Positions 45,250 through 53,422 are shown, numbered from the stretch's first letter. The stretch: 64,000 bases of DNA from Cytobacillus citreus (GCF_018343665.1 NZ_JAGYPM010000001.1:819364-883363); one strand, 5' to 3'. Numbers and translations: made by a program. The notes: generated by a model from the sequence alone, not told the origin.

Positions 45250-45618
45250 TTGCATGCATTAGGGTTAATTGAAACGGTTGGCTATTTAACAGCTGTTTCG
45301 GCTGCAGATGCTGCCGTTAAAGCAGCTAATGTTGAGATTGTAGGTATTGAAAAGGTAATTGGTGTGAACGGCTACCTCGGAGTGACCATCCATATAAGTG
45401 GGGATGTGGCAGCTGTTAAATCCGCAGTTGATGCTGGAAAGAGCGCTGCAGATCGAGTAGGAAAGGTTATTTCTTCACATGTCATTCCAAGAGCTCATAA
45501 CGAAGTGGCCAATAAGCTACTTCCGAATTTTAAGCTTGAGAAGAAATCTATAATTAAGGATGAAAATGACTTAACAACAGAAGGTAACTTAGAAGATACG
45601 GATCATTCAAATGAATAG
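45250..45618 (+). CDS. BMC-H shell protein with acidic C-terminal tail
   Basis: The 122-aa protein has a BMC domain ([19 protein letters not shown] ... [14 protein letters not shown]) followed by a charged tail of about 25 residues ([23 protein letters not shown]). The pore-loop region VIGVNGYLG is 3-4 residues longer than in the other copies. TTG start with AGGAGG 8 nt upstream. The longer loop and tail suggest a specialised pore or docking role, by inference. Confidence 0.92.
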   Translation: MHALGLIETVGYLTAVSAADAAVKAANVEIVGIEKVIGVNGYLGVTIHISGDVAAVKSAVDAGKSAADRVGKVISSHVIPRAHNEVANKLLPNFKLEKKSIIKDENDLTTEGNLEDTDHSNE

Positions 45619-45637
45619 TAAATGGGGAGGAAAAATC

Positions 45638-45922
45638 ATGGGTGAAGCTTTAGGTTTAGTAGAAACAAAGGGTTTAGTAGGGGCAGTTGAAGCGGCAGAT
45701 GCAATGGTTAAGGCAGCAAATGTAGAAATTTGCGGATATGAGAAGGTAGGCTTCGGATTAGTAACTGTCATGGTAAGAGGTGATGTAGGTGCTGTGAAAG
45801 CAGCGACTGATGCAGGTGCAGAGGCTGCTAGCCGCGTTGGGGAGCTAGTATCCGTTCATGTTATTCCTAGACCACATAGTGAAGTTGAGAGAGTGTTATT
45901 ATCCAAAAACAGTGGTGAATAG
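45638..45922 (+). CDS. BMC-H shell protein
   Basis: The 94-aa canonical BMC domain reads [20 protein letters not shown] ... [19 protein letters not shown] and ends [17 protein letters not shown] at 45638 has GGGAGG upstream; an earlier in-frame ATG at 45611 lies inside the previous gene and lacks that spacing. Probably a major facet protein. Confidence 0.96.
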   Translation: MGEALGLVETKGLVGAVEAADAMVKAANVEICGYEKVGFGLVTVMVRGDVGAVKAATDAGAEAASRVGELVSVHVIPRPHSEVERVLLSKNSGE

Positions 45923-45924
45923 TG

Positions 45925-46668
45925 ATGGGCATTGAAAAGCAGAGTGCGCTGATGGAAAACACTCTGTATGAACTGTGTAATCGAAATGGCAGTGGAAGGC
46001 GGATCAATAAGAGAAAACCATATGTCCTGGCTCTTATCACCTCTCATTTGATTGGAATGGAACCAGGACTATCTTATTTAAGAGATCTATCGAATGCCCA
46101 TTTGATGTTACGAATTTCTGCAGAAGATGAACTGTTTTCACATTTTTCACTAGGGGAGCTTGTGAGTGTAATTGGAAACGATGATTGGATTCTGCAACGA
46201 GAATTATCTGAAATGATCATAAAAAAAGTGGATATTATTTTTTTGCCCATTCTTTCTTTCTCACTCGTTTCAGATATTCTTTCATATAATGATCGAAGAC
46301 TATTTGTTCGGATCATTTTAAAGGCAATATTATCCGGAAAAAAAGTAATCGGATTGAAATTAGGAGCAGACCCCTATCATCCGATTTGGCGAATGGAAGG
46401 CATGGATAAAGGACCACAGATTATAAAAAGAAAACTACAAGAGCAATTGCAAGGGTTAAAGTCATTGGGGATTAAATTAATAGATACGGATGAAAAAATG
46501 GACTTTACTTATGAAAAAGCATACAAAAAATCAATTATTACGGAGAAAACGATTCGATATGTCCATCAAAATAATCAATCATCATTATTTATTTCGAATG
46601 AGACGATCATAACTCCACTTGCCAAGGATATGGCAAGAGAGTTGAAAATTTCATTAATTACAGAATAA
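45925..46668 (+). CDS. BMC-associated flavoprotein-like protein
   Basis: The 247-aa protein resembles the HFCD flavoprotein fold in its middle (KVDIIFLPILSFSLVSDIL ... LKAILSGKKVIGLKLGAD). It ends with ITEKTIRYVHQNNQSSLFISNETIITPLAKDMARELKI, a C-terminal module common among BMC-locus proteins such as EutQ-like and PduL-associated ones. The flavin-binding motifs are weak. The function in the organelle is unknown. It follows the BMC-H gene with 2 bp between stop and ATG. Confidence 0.7.
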   Translation: MGIEKQSALMENTLYELCNRNGSGRRINKRKPYVLALITSHLIGMEPGLSYLRDLSNAHLMLRISAEDELFSHFSLGELVSVIGNDDWILQRELSEMIIKKVDIIFLPILSFSLVSDILSYNDRRLFVRIILKAILSGKKVIGLKLGADPYHPIWRMEGMDKGPQIIKRKLQEQLQGLKSLGIKLIDTDEKMDFTYEKAYKKSIITEKTIRYVHQNNQSSLFISNETIITPLAKDMARELKISLITE

Positions 46669-46682
46669 GGGGACGGTCTTTT

Positions 46683-46961
46683 ATGCAAATGGGAATAGTG
46701 GTTGGTCGGATTACTGCAACAAGAAAGGATGAAAATCTAGTAGGTACGAAGCTATTAATTACACAGCCGATTGGATTAGACGGACAAGTTCTGCCAAACC
46801 CCATTATTGCCGTTGATACTGTTGGAGCTGGAATTGGTGAAAGGGTTATTTATGTAACCGGAAGTATGGCTTCAAGAGCTATCAGGAACAAAGATGCGCC
46901 CATTGATGCTGCAATTATTGGAATTATTGATAGTTTAGAGGGAACGACGTTGGGAGGGTAA
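46683..46961 (+). CDS. BMC-P pentameric vertex protein (EutN/CcmL)
   Basis: The 92-aa EutN/CcmL-fold protein has MGIVVGRITATRKDENLVGTKLL at the start and VDTVGAGIGERVIYVTGSMASRA, the hallmark of vertex-capping pentamers. Its presence with BMC-H genes means a closed polyhedral shell is possible. AAGGGGACGG lies upstream of the ATG. It is followed after 3 bp by the deaminase-like gene. Confidence 0.97.
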   Translation: MQMGIVVGRITATRKDENLVGTKLLITQPIGLDGQVLPNPIIAVDTVGAGIGERVIYVTGSMASRAIRNKDAPIDAAIIGIIDSLEGTTLGG

Positions 46962-46964
46962 ACA

Positions 46965-48773
46965 ATGGACGCTCTAAAAATTAAAGAAGCAATACAATAT
47001 AGGAAATTAATTGATGTTTTGTTGAATCCGAACCTCTATGCGGACATTGTTCTAAGAGGAGGATATTTTATCAATGTGGTTACCCGTGAAATATATGAAG
47101 CGGATGTAGCGATAAAAGGCCAATATATTTTAATGGTCGGTGATGCAAAAGATTTAATTGGTCCTAAAACGATTATAGAAGAGGTACGTGGAAAATTTAT
47201 TTGTCCTGGTTTTATTGATTCACATATGCATTTTGAAAGTGCGATGCTTACTTGTACAGAATTTTCAAAGCTATCTATTCCAACTGGAACGACAACCTTA
47301 ATCGGTGATCCACATGAGATAGGGAATGTTCTCGGTGTTCAAGGTATGAAAGCGATGATTGAGGAAGCCAAGACTCTTCCAAATCGAATCTTATTCACTG
47401 TTCCTTGTGCAGTGCCTGATGCACCTGGTCTTGAAACATCTGGGTATGATGTTTCAGCTAAGGACATGAAGGATTTATTAAATGACCCATATGTTCAAGG
47501 AATCGGTGAGATTCAAAGCATTAGCAATATCCAGCCAGTTTATCAGCATGCACCAGAAGTGATTGATGATCTTGTCGCAGCTGTTTCTTATGCGAACAGT
47601 ATTGGGAAAACAGTTGAAGGAAACGCACCTGGTTTATTTGGAAAAGAGCTTGCTGCACATATTATAAGCGGCGGCACACATGTATCCTGCCATGAAACGA
47701 CAACAAAGGAAGAGACGGTAGAAAAGCTCCGTTACGGCGTTAGTGTATTCATGAGGGAAGGCTCATCACAAAGGAATATGGCTGAATGCATTAGAGCTAT
47801 TACGGAAGATGGATTGGATTCAAGAAGGGCGATTCTTGTTTCAGATGATATGGTTCCAGCTGATCTTCTGAAGTTTGGCCATATGAATGATATTGTTCGA
47901 CGTACTATTCTTGAGGGGATTGACCCAGTCGAAGCCATTCAAATGGCAACGATTAATCCTGCGACTCATTTTGGTTTTAAGGATGTTGGTGTTATTGCTC
48001 CCGGAAAGCGTGCGGATGTTGTTGTAATAAGCGATTTAATGAATATGACAATTGATCAAGTCTATCTTGGAGGAAAAAAAGCGGCCGAAAAAGGAGAGCT
48101 TACGATTGAGATTTCCTCATATATTTATCCAGATACAGTGAAAAAATCGATAAAACGTAAAGCTGTTAATAAAGAAGAAATCGTTATTAAAGCAAATGGA
48201 ACAAAGGCAAGAGTACGAGCAATCGAAGCAATTCCTTTTCAGAACCTAACAGGTGGAAGTGAATATACGCTTAATGTGAAAGATGGAATTATCCAGCCTT
48301 GCTTGCAGCAGGACGTATTGCCGCTTCTTGTAGTCGAACGTCACGGAAGAACAGGGAAAATTGGAAAAACCTTTTTACACGGCTTTGATTTGAAATACGG
48401 CGCTATTGCTGAAAGTGTTGCCCACGATACACATAATATTATCGCAACAGGTACGAATTATGAGGATATTGTGACGGCAATCAATCGAGTAATCGCAATG
48501 GGTGGCGGAATTGCCATGATTAAAGATAGCAAAGTAGTTGGCGACTTGTCGCTCCGAATTGGAGGATTAATGACAGATGAATTATCAGGTAAGGAATTAA
48601 GTGAAAAGGTTGAAGAGTTATCTAGGCTTGCAAAAAATGAGCTTGGATGCGGAATAGAAGTTCCGTTCATGCATTTGTCCTTTTGGTCACTTGTTACAAG
48701 TCCCAAGTGGAAAATTACGGATATGGGCTTGATTGATGTTGATAAATTTGAAATCATACCGACGATTGTTTAA
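46965..48773 (+). CDS. Adenine-deaminase-like amidohydrolase, candidate 4-aminoimidazole deaminase
   Basis: The 602-aa enzyme is a paralogue of Ade at 28275: GFIDSHMHFESAMLTCTEF near residue 85 and GDPHEIGNVLG, with the C-terminal domain ERHGRTGKIGKTFLHGFDLKYGAIAESVAHDTHNI. An N-terminal helix of about 20 residues (DALKIKEAIQYRKLIDVLLN) is longer than in Ade and could be an encapsulation helix. Since a normal Ade exists in the other operon, I infer a different amino-substituted heterocycle here. 4-aminoimidazole to 4-imidazolone is the step otherwise missing. GGAGGG upstream. Confidence 0.85.
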   Translation: MDALKIKEAIQYRKLIDVLLNPNLYADIVLRGGYFINVVTREIYEADVAIKGQYILMVGDAKDLIGPKTIIEEVRGKFICPGFIDSHMHFESAMLTCTEFSKLSIPTGTTTLIGDPHEIGNVLGVQGMKAMIEEAKTLPNRILFTVPCAVPDAPGLETSGYDVSAKDMKDLLNDPYVQGIGEIQSISNIQPVYQHAPEVIDDLVAAVSYANSIGKTVEGNAPGLFGKELAAHIISGGTHVSCHETTTKEETVEKLRYGVSVFMREGSSQRNMAECIRAITEDGLDSRRAILVSDDMVPADLLKFGHMNDIVRRTILEGIDPVEAIQMATINPATHFGFKDVGVIAPGKRADVVVISDLMNMTIDQVYLGGKKAAEKGELTIEISSYIYPDTVKKSIKRKAVNKEEIVIKANGTKARVRAIEAIPFQNLTGGSEYTLNVKDGIIQPCLQQDVLPLLVVERHGRTGKIGKTFLHGFDLKYGAIAESVAHDTHNIIATGTNYEDIVTAINRVIAMGGGIAMIKDSKVVGDLSLRIGGLMTDELSGKELSEKVEELSRLAKNELGCGIEVPFMHLSFWSLVTSPKWKITDMGLIDVDKFEIIPTIV

Positions 48774-48813
48774 GGGTCATGCCCTTTAAAAAACATAATT
48801 TTGGAGGGAAATC

Positions 48814-49497
48814 ATGGGAGTCAAATTAGTAGATTTAACTCAGGAAATCTATCATGGGATGCCAGTCTTCCCTCTTCATCCATCAACAATGATTTTTACC
48901 AATATTACACATGAAGAATCAGAAAAAAAGATTGGCTTTCCTTTTGCTACGAATAATTTAATTATAAATGAGCATGGTCCTACCCATAGTGATGCTACAT
49001 ATGAATATGATCCTAATGGGAAATACATTGATGAGATGCCGCTAGAATATTTTTATGGCCCTGCGGTATGTCTGGATCTTTCACATGTTTCTCCAGATCG
49101 CTCTATAACAAGTCGCGACCTTGAAGATGCATTAGCGGGGTCAGGGCAATTTATTGAAAAAGGAGACATTGTTCTTCTCTACACTGGGCATTACAACCGC
49201 TCATATGGAACGGATAAATGGCTTACAACCTATACAGGTCTTGATTATCATGCAGCAAAGTGGCTGGCCGAAATGGGTGTTGTCAATATTGGAATAGACG
49301 CACCTGCAATTGATCATCCAGAGGACCCTAATTACTCAGGGCATTTAATATGCAGAGAATATGGCATGACAAATACTGAAAATCTTTGTAATCTTGACCA
49401 AATCGCCGGCATGCGCTTTTTATACTTTGGTCTTCCGCTTCGGATTCGAAAAGGAACGGGCTCCCCTATCCGTGCAGTCGCTGTTTTCATTGAATAA
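48814..49497 (+). CDS. Cyclase-family (KynB-like) metal hydrolase
   Basis: The 227-aa protein of the putative-cyclase family (arylformamidase/isatin hydrolase fold) has VDLTQEIYHGMPVFPLHPS at the start. The metal-site motif HxxTHxDxxxH is changed to HGPTHSDATYEY here, so the last His is missing. These enzymes hydrolyse formamides or cyclic amides. In this locus, candidates are imidazolone ring opening or a formyl/formimino hydrolysis. GGAGGG lies upstream of the ATG. Its TAA stop lies inside the first bases of repeat copy C. Confidence 0.85.
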   Translation: MGVKLVDLTQEIYHGMPVFPLHPSTMIFTNITHEESEKKIGFPFATNNLIINEHGPTHSDATYEYDPNGKYIDEMPLEYFYGPAVCLDLSHVSPDRSITSRDLEDALAGSGQFIEKGDIVLLYTGHYNRSYGTDKWLTTYTGLDYHAAKWLAEMGVVNIGIDAPAIDHPEDPNYSGHLICREYGMTNTENLCNLDQIAGMRFLYFGLPLRIRKGTGSPIRAVAVFIE

Positions 49498-49711
49498 AGT
49501 GAAACTTCCATCAGTGGGGGATTTCTTTCATCCCCCACTGATGGTTAGTTGAACCAATCACGCTCAAAACGCCACGTCCTGTGGCTTTCGCCTGACTAGG
49601 ACATCGTGTCCGTCGTCGGGCCTTTACGGGCAGTTGATCCCCCACTTAGGTTTCTTTGATTCTCTCGTTACCTTGAAGTGGGGGTCTTACTGCCCGTTAA
49701 TCTGCGATAAA
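49494..49711 (-). repeat. 218-bp structured intergenic repeat, copy C (rearranged)
   Basis: Inverted relative to copies A and B, same total length and same ends. In element orientation stem 1 (CGGGCAGT/ACTGCCCG) is kept, and the 15-bp stem CCATCAGTGGGGGAT is kept but now closes a loop of only 7 bases. The mini-hairpin module (CCACAGGACGTGG and GGACACGATGTCC) is inverted and moved between the two stems. The left edge overlaps the cyclase stop codon. Confidence 0.9.
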
Positions 49712-49727
49712 ATTGGAGGGTGATTAC

Positions 49728-50351
49728 ATGAGAAATGTTTTTAATAGAGAAAAAATCCGTGAAGAAATCATTATTCCTCCATATGAGGGAAGAAGTGCTT
49801 TTTTAAGAAAAGGAGAAGAGCTCATCATCATTGATTTGGAAGGTAAGCAGGTTGGTGATTTTGTCTGCTTTAATCATTCCGATCCAACAGAACATGTTTC
49901 CCCTGTCCATATGAGAGCTTCTTTAAGCAGCATCCGTTTAAAAAAAGGAGATATCCTCTATAGTAATCGGCGCCGCCCACTCATGCAACTTGTAGAAGAT
50001 ACGGTGGGAGTTCATGATATCTTCTTCCCAGCATGTGATTATTACCGTTATAAAATTGATTTCGATAAAGAGGATCATCCAAATTGCCACGATAATCTTG
50101 AAACAGCTCTAAAAAAGTATAACATTCAACCTGTTGTCATTCCGGATCCAATCAATCTTTTTATGAATAATGTTCTAGATGATTCGGGTGATTATGTAAT
50201 CGAAGAACCACTTTCAAAACCAGGTGATTATGTAAGATTAAAGGCATTGGATGATGTTGTTATTGCTTGCACAACTTGTTCACAGGATATGGCTCCTGTG
50301 AATGGATGGAAGGTAACTTCATTAAAAATGCAAATTGTGGAGGCGGAATAA
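49728..50351 (+). CDS. DUF1989 (urea carboxylase-associated) family protein
   Basis: The 207-aa protein has the DUF1989 pattern: AFLRKGEELIIIDLEGKQVGDFVCFN, SPVHMRASLSSIRLKKGDILYSN, a Cys in FFPACDYY, and ACTTCSQDMAPVNGW near the end, a Cys pair plausible for metal binding. The family is found next to urea carboxylase and amine catabolism genes; its chemistry is not settled to my knowledge. ATG at 49728 has GGAGGG 7 nt upstream. The M20 gene starts on the next base after its stop. Confidence 0.88.
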   Translation: MRNVFNREKIREEIIIPPYEGRSAFLRKGEELIIIDLEGKQVGDFVCFNHSDPTEHVSPVHMRASLSSIRLKKGDILYSNRRRPLMQLVEDTVGVHDIFFPACDYYRYKIDFDKEDHPNCHDNLETALKKYNIQPVVIPDPINLFMNNVLDDSGDYVIEEPLSKPGDYVRLKALDDVVIACTTCSQDMAPVNGWKVTSLKMQIVEAE

Positions 50352-51521
50352 ATGGATGAGATTCAATTTCTTCAAAGTTTGCTCCGCACAAATAGTTCAA
50401 ATCCGCCTGGAAACGAGCATAAAGTAACGGAAGTTTTTATTGAAAGGTGCAAGAAAATAGGCCTGCCATACAAAGTAACATATCTTGAAGAAAATCGAAG
50501 CAATTTTGAGGTAACCATTAAAGGACGTGGAGAAAAGCACTTATTCCTATGTGGCCATATGGATACGGTTTCACCGGGTAAGGCTGAATGGGATTGTCAT
50601 CCTTATTCAGGTGAAATCGTTGAGGATAAGATATATGGAAGAGGGGCCTCTGACATGAAAAGCGGCTTAGCAGCCATGTATCTCGCTCTTGAATCCTTGT
50701 TTTTAGAAAAGAAAACACCTCCTGCAACGATTACATTTTTGGCAACTGCCGGTGAAGAAGTGGATAGCTGTGGTGCTAGGGTCTTTCTAGAAGGAAACGA
50801 AGCAAGAGTGATTGATGCACTTGTCATAGGCGAGCCTACAAATGAAAAGGTAGTAGTCGGACATAAAGGAGCTCTATGGCTCGAAATTACTGCTTACGGA
50901 AAAACTGCTCACGGTTCAATGCCTGAACAAGGAATAAATGCTGTAGACCATATGGTGGACATTATTTGTTTATTGGATTCTTTGAAAGTAGTTTGGCGAA
51001 TGGAGAAGCAGCCTCTTGGTAAGAGCAGTTTAGCTGTAACGATGATTGAGGGCGGTATTCAAACAAATGTCATTCCTGATAGATGTACAATTCGAGTGGA
51101 TATTCGGACGGTACCTCCACAATCTCATCAGACGTTAGTTGATGAATTAAATAGAAAATTAGATAGCCTCATTGAAAAAAATAAAATCTATAAATATAGT
51201 ATTACAAAGATCTTGGATCGGCCGCCTATTTTAACCTCGACCTCATCAGACATCATTCAATTTGCCTTGGCCATCAAAAATGAATCAGACTCTAACTGCT
51301 CAGGTGTTTCTTACTACACAGATGCAGCAGTTCTCAACCCTAGAAGTGAAATACCGACGTTAATATATGGACCTGGAGATGAGAAATTAGCTCATCAGCC
51401 AAATGAATGGGTTAGTATTTCCTCTTATAGACGCTCCATCGATTTTTATAAAGCTTTAATTTTATCTTTTGATGAAAAAACGATAGCAGAGCCTAATCCA
51501 TTTCGCGGAGGAGTCAAATGA
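50352..51521 (+). CDS. M20-family (ArgE/DapE/ACY1) amidohydrolase
   Basis: The 389-aa zinc hydrolase has LCGHMDTVSPG near residue 68, YGRGASDMKSGLAAM near 98, ATAGEEVDSCGA with the general-base Glu, and YTDAAV near the C-terminus. It is of the deacylase type, not the allantoate/ureidopropionase type (no GSHxDSVxxGGxFDG motif). It may release glycine from an N-substituted glycine such as formyl- or formimino-glycine, by inference. It overlaps the next gene by 4 bp (ATGA). Confidence 0.87.
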   Translation: MDEIQFLQSLLRTNSSNPPGNEHKVTEVFIERCKKIGLPYKVTYLEENRSNFEVTIKGRGEKHLFLCGHMDTVSPGKAEWDCHPYSGEIVEDKIYGRGASDMKSGLAAMYLALESLFLEKKTPPATITFLATAGEEVDSCGARVFLEGNEARVIDALVIGEPTNEKVVVGHKGALWLEITAYGKTAHGSMPEQGINAVDHMVDIICLLDSLKVVWRMEKQPLGKSSLAVTMIEGGIQTNVIPDRCTIRVDIRTVPPQSHQTLVDELNRKLDSLIEKNKIYKYSITKILDRPPILTSTSSDIIQFALAIKNESDSNCSGVSYYTDAAVLNPRSEIPTLIYGPGDEKLAHQPNEWVSISSYRRSIDFYKALILSFDEKTIAEPNPFRGGVK

Positions 51522-52855
51522 GCAGTATTTTAATAAAAAATGCCGAAATCATAACGATGAATGAAAAGGAAGAGATACTAAAAGGGGATATCTATATAGA
51601 AGAAGATCGTATTGTTGAAATCGGAAAAAACCTTTCTCATTTTGCAAGCAAAGTAATCGATGCAACTGGCCGAACAGTAATTCCAGGATTTATCCAGACA
51701 CATATTCACCTTTGCCAAACATTGTTCAGAGGACAGGCTGATGATTTGGAATTAATGGATTGGCTGAAGCAAAAAATTTGGCCGCTTGAAGCATCTCATG
51801 ACGAGGAATCTATTTATTATTCTGCCATGCTAGGCATTGGAGAGTTATTACAAAGCGGGACTACCACCGTTGTTGATATGGAAACCGTTCATCATACTGA
51901 CTCTGCTTTTAAAGCAATTGCCGAAAGCGGAATCCGTGCTTTAGCCGGAAAAGTCATGATGGATAAAGGGGAAGAAGTCCCGGTACTTTTAAGAGAAAAT
52001 ACAAAGGAATCCATTCAGAAAAGCGTTGACTTACTTGAAAAATGGCATAATCATGACGGCGGTAGAGTCCAATATGCATTTTGTCCAAGGTTTGTTGTCT
52101 CATGCACGGAGGAATTATTAACAAATGTAAGAGACCTTTCAGCCAAATATCATGTAAGAGTCCATACGCACGCCTCTGAAAATGCAAATGAAATATTAAT
52201 AGTAGAGCGTGAACATGGTATGAGGAATGTTGTTTATTTAGATAGCATTGGTCTAGCAAATGATAGGCTGATTCTTGCCCATTGTGTATGGCTGGACGAA
52301 GAAGAAAAGAGAATCATTAAGGAACGGGGAGTTAAGGTCAGCCACTGCCCTGGTTCGAATTTAAAGCTCGCATCTGGTATCGCTGAAGTCCCATTCCTTC
52401 TCGAATCGCATGCCAATGTTAGTCTTGGAGCGGATGGAGCTCCTTGTAATAATAACCTTGATATGTTCAATGAAATGAGACTTGCAGCCATCATTCAGAA
52501 GCCTGCTCATGGACCAACAGCCATGAATGCTAGAACGGTTTTTCGAATGGCAACCATTGGTGGTGCAAAAGCAGTGGGAATGGAACATGAGATAGGCAGT
52601 ATTGAGCAAGGCAAAAAAGCGGATCTTGCCATTTTAAATTTAAATGATTTTCATGTATATCCTTCCTTTGATATTGATCCCATCTCAAGAATTGTCTATT
52701 CTGCAACAAGAGCAGATGTGGAATCAACCATCGTAAATGGGAAAATTTTAATGGAAAATAGAAGGATGAACACGATTGACAAGGAGATTATATTAAAGGA
52801 ATCAAATAAATCAATCAAACGTTTGACAAAAAGACTAGAATCAATTATTTATTGA
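51518..52855 (+). CDS. Amidohydrolase of the guanine/thioadenosine deaminase type
   Basis: The 445-aa enzyme of the SsnA/TrzN/guanine-deaminase group has TVIPGFIQTHIHLCQTLFRG near residue 54, CPRFVVSCTEELL near 188, VHTHASEN, LAHCVWL and SLGADGAPCNNNLDMFNEM with the catalytic Asp. Guanine deamination to xanthine would fit the locus. 4-aminoimidazole deaminase is an alternative if the Ade paralogue acts elsewhere. GGAGGAG upstream. It is the last gene of the plus-strand operon. Confidence 0.85.
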   Translation: MSSILIKNAEIITMNEKEEILKGDIYIEEDRIVEIGKNLSHFASKVIDATGRTVIPGFIQTHIHLCQTLFRGQADDLELMDWLKQKIWPLEASHDEESIYYSAMLGIGELLQSGTTTVVDMETVHHTDSAFKAIAESGIRALAGKVMMDKGEEVPVLLRENTKESIQKSVDLLEKWHNHDGGRVQYAFCPRFVVSCTEELLTNVRDLSAKYHVRVHTHASENANEILIVEREHGMRNVVYLDSIGLANDRLILAHCVWLDEEEKRIIKERGVKVSHCPGSNLKLASGIAEVPFLLESHANVSLGADGAPCNNNLDMFNEMRLAAIIQKPAHGPTAMNARTVFRMATIGGAKAVGMEHEIGSIEQGKKADLAILNLNDFHVYPSFDIDPISRIVYSATRADVESTIVNGKILMENRRMNTIDKEIILKESNKSIKRLTKRLESIIY

Positions 52856-52969
52856 ATATAGAAATAGCCCCTTCCAAAATCATTTTTTTCTCATTCATTG
52901 GTAAAACTTATTAATTTTCGGTAATATGGGAATATGTATTGTAATCATAATTTTTTGGAGGGTCCATAT

Positions 52970-53383
52970 ATGACAATTGAAATTCCTAGTCGGGATGAGC
53001 TCGGCGTCATTTTAAAAAAAGCAAAACGGGTTGCGGTTGTTGGGTTAAGCGGAAACCCTGAAAGAACTTCTTATATGGTATCTAAAGCGATGCAGGACGC
53101 AGGTTACGAAATCATACCAGTAAATCCCACTGTAGGCGAAGTGTTGGGTGTAAAAGCTGTCAAGAGCTTGAAAGAAATTGAAGGTCATGTCGATATTGTG
53201 AACGTTTTCCGACGTTCAGAGCATCTGTTAGAAGTGGCAATGGTGTTTGCTGAAATCGATGCTGATGTCTTTTGGTCGCAGCTTGGCTGTATTAGCGAAG
53301 ATGCTTATAACTTCTTGAAGGACAAGGGTTTTACGGTAGTAATGGACCGTTGTATTAAGGTAGAACATGCATTAACAAAATAA
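52970..53383 (+). CDS. yneT: CoA-binding domain protein YneT
   Basis: The 137-aa protein is a stand-alone CoA-binding (succinyl-CoA synthetase-like Rossmann) domain: RVAVVGLSGNPERTSYMVSKAM near residue 20, IIPVNPTVGEVLG, FRRSEHL and a conserved C-terminal DRCIKVEH. In B. subtilis yneT lies between plsY and parE, so it marks the return to backbone gene order. ATG at 52970 has GGAGGG upstream. Confidence 0.92.
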   Translation: MTIEIPSRDELGVILKKAKRVAVVGLSGNPERTSYMVSKAMQDAGYEIIPVNPTVGEVLGVKAVKSLKEIEGHVDIVNVFRRSEHLLEVAMVFAEIDADVFWSQLGCISEDAYNFLKDKGFTVVMDRCIKVEHALTK

Positions 53384-53390
53384 TAAAATG

Positions 53391-53422
53391 ACATGAGATC
53401 TTTATTGGTCTCATGTTTTTTC
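53391..53422 (+). terminator. Terminator of yneT
   Basis: ACATGAGA (53391-53398) and TCTCATGT (53409-53416) are followed by a long T-rich run. Confidence 0.85.

Noticed and set aside
37182..49711. CRISPR array or classical MITE for the 218-bp copies
   Set aside because: Copies are kilobases apart without spacers, and the element has no terminal inverted repeats.
39614..51521. Classical allantoin pathway (allantoinase plus allantoate amidohydrolase)
   Set aside because: The M20 enzyme is of the deacylase type rather than the allantoate type, uricase is not seen, and UbiD/UbiX and the Ade paralogue would be unexplained. It stays as an alternative for the first amidohydrolase only.
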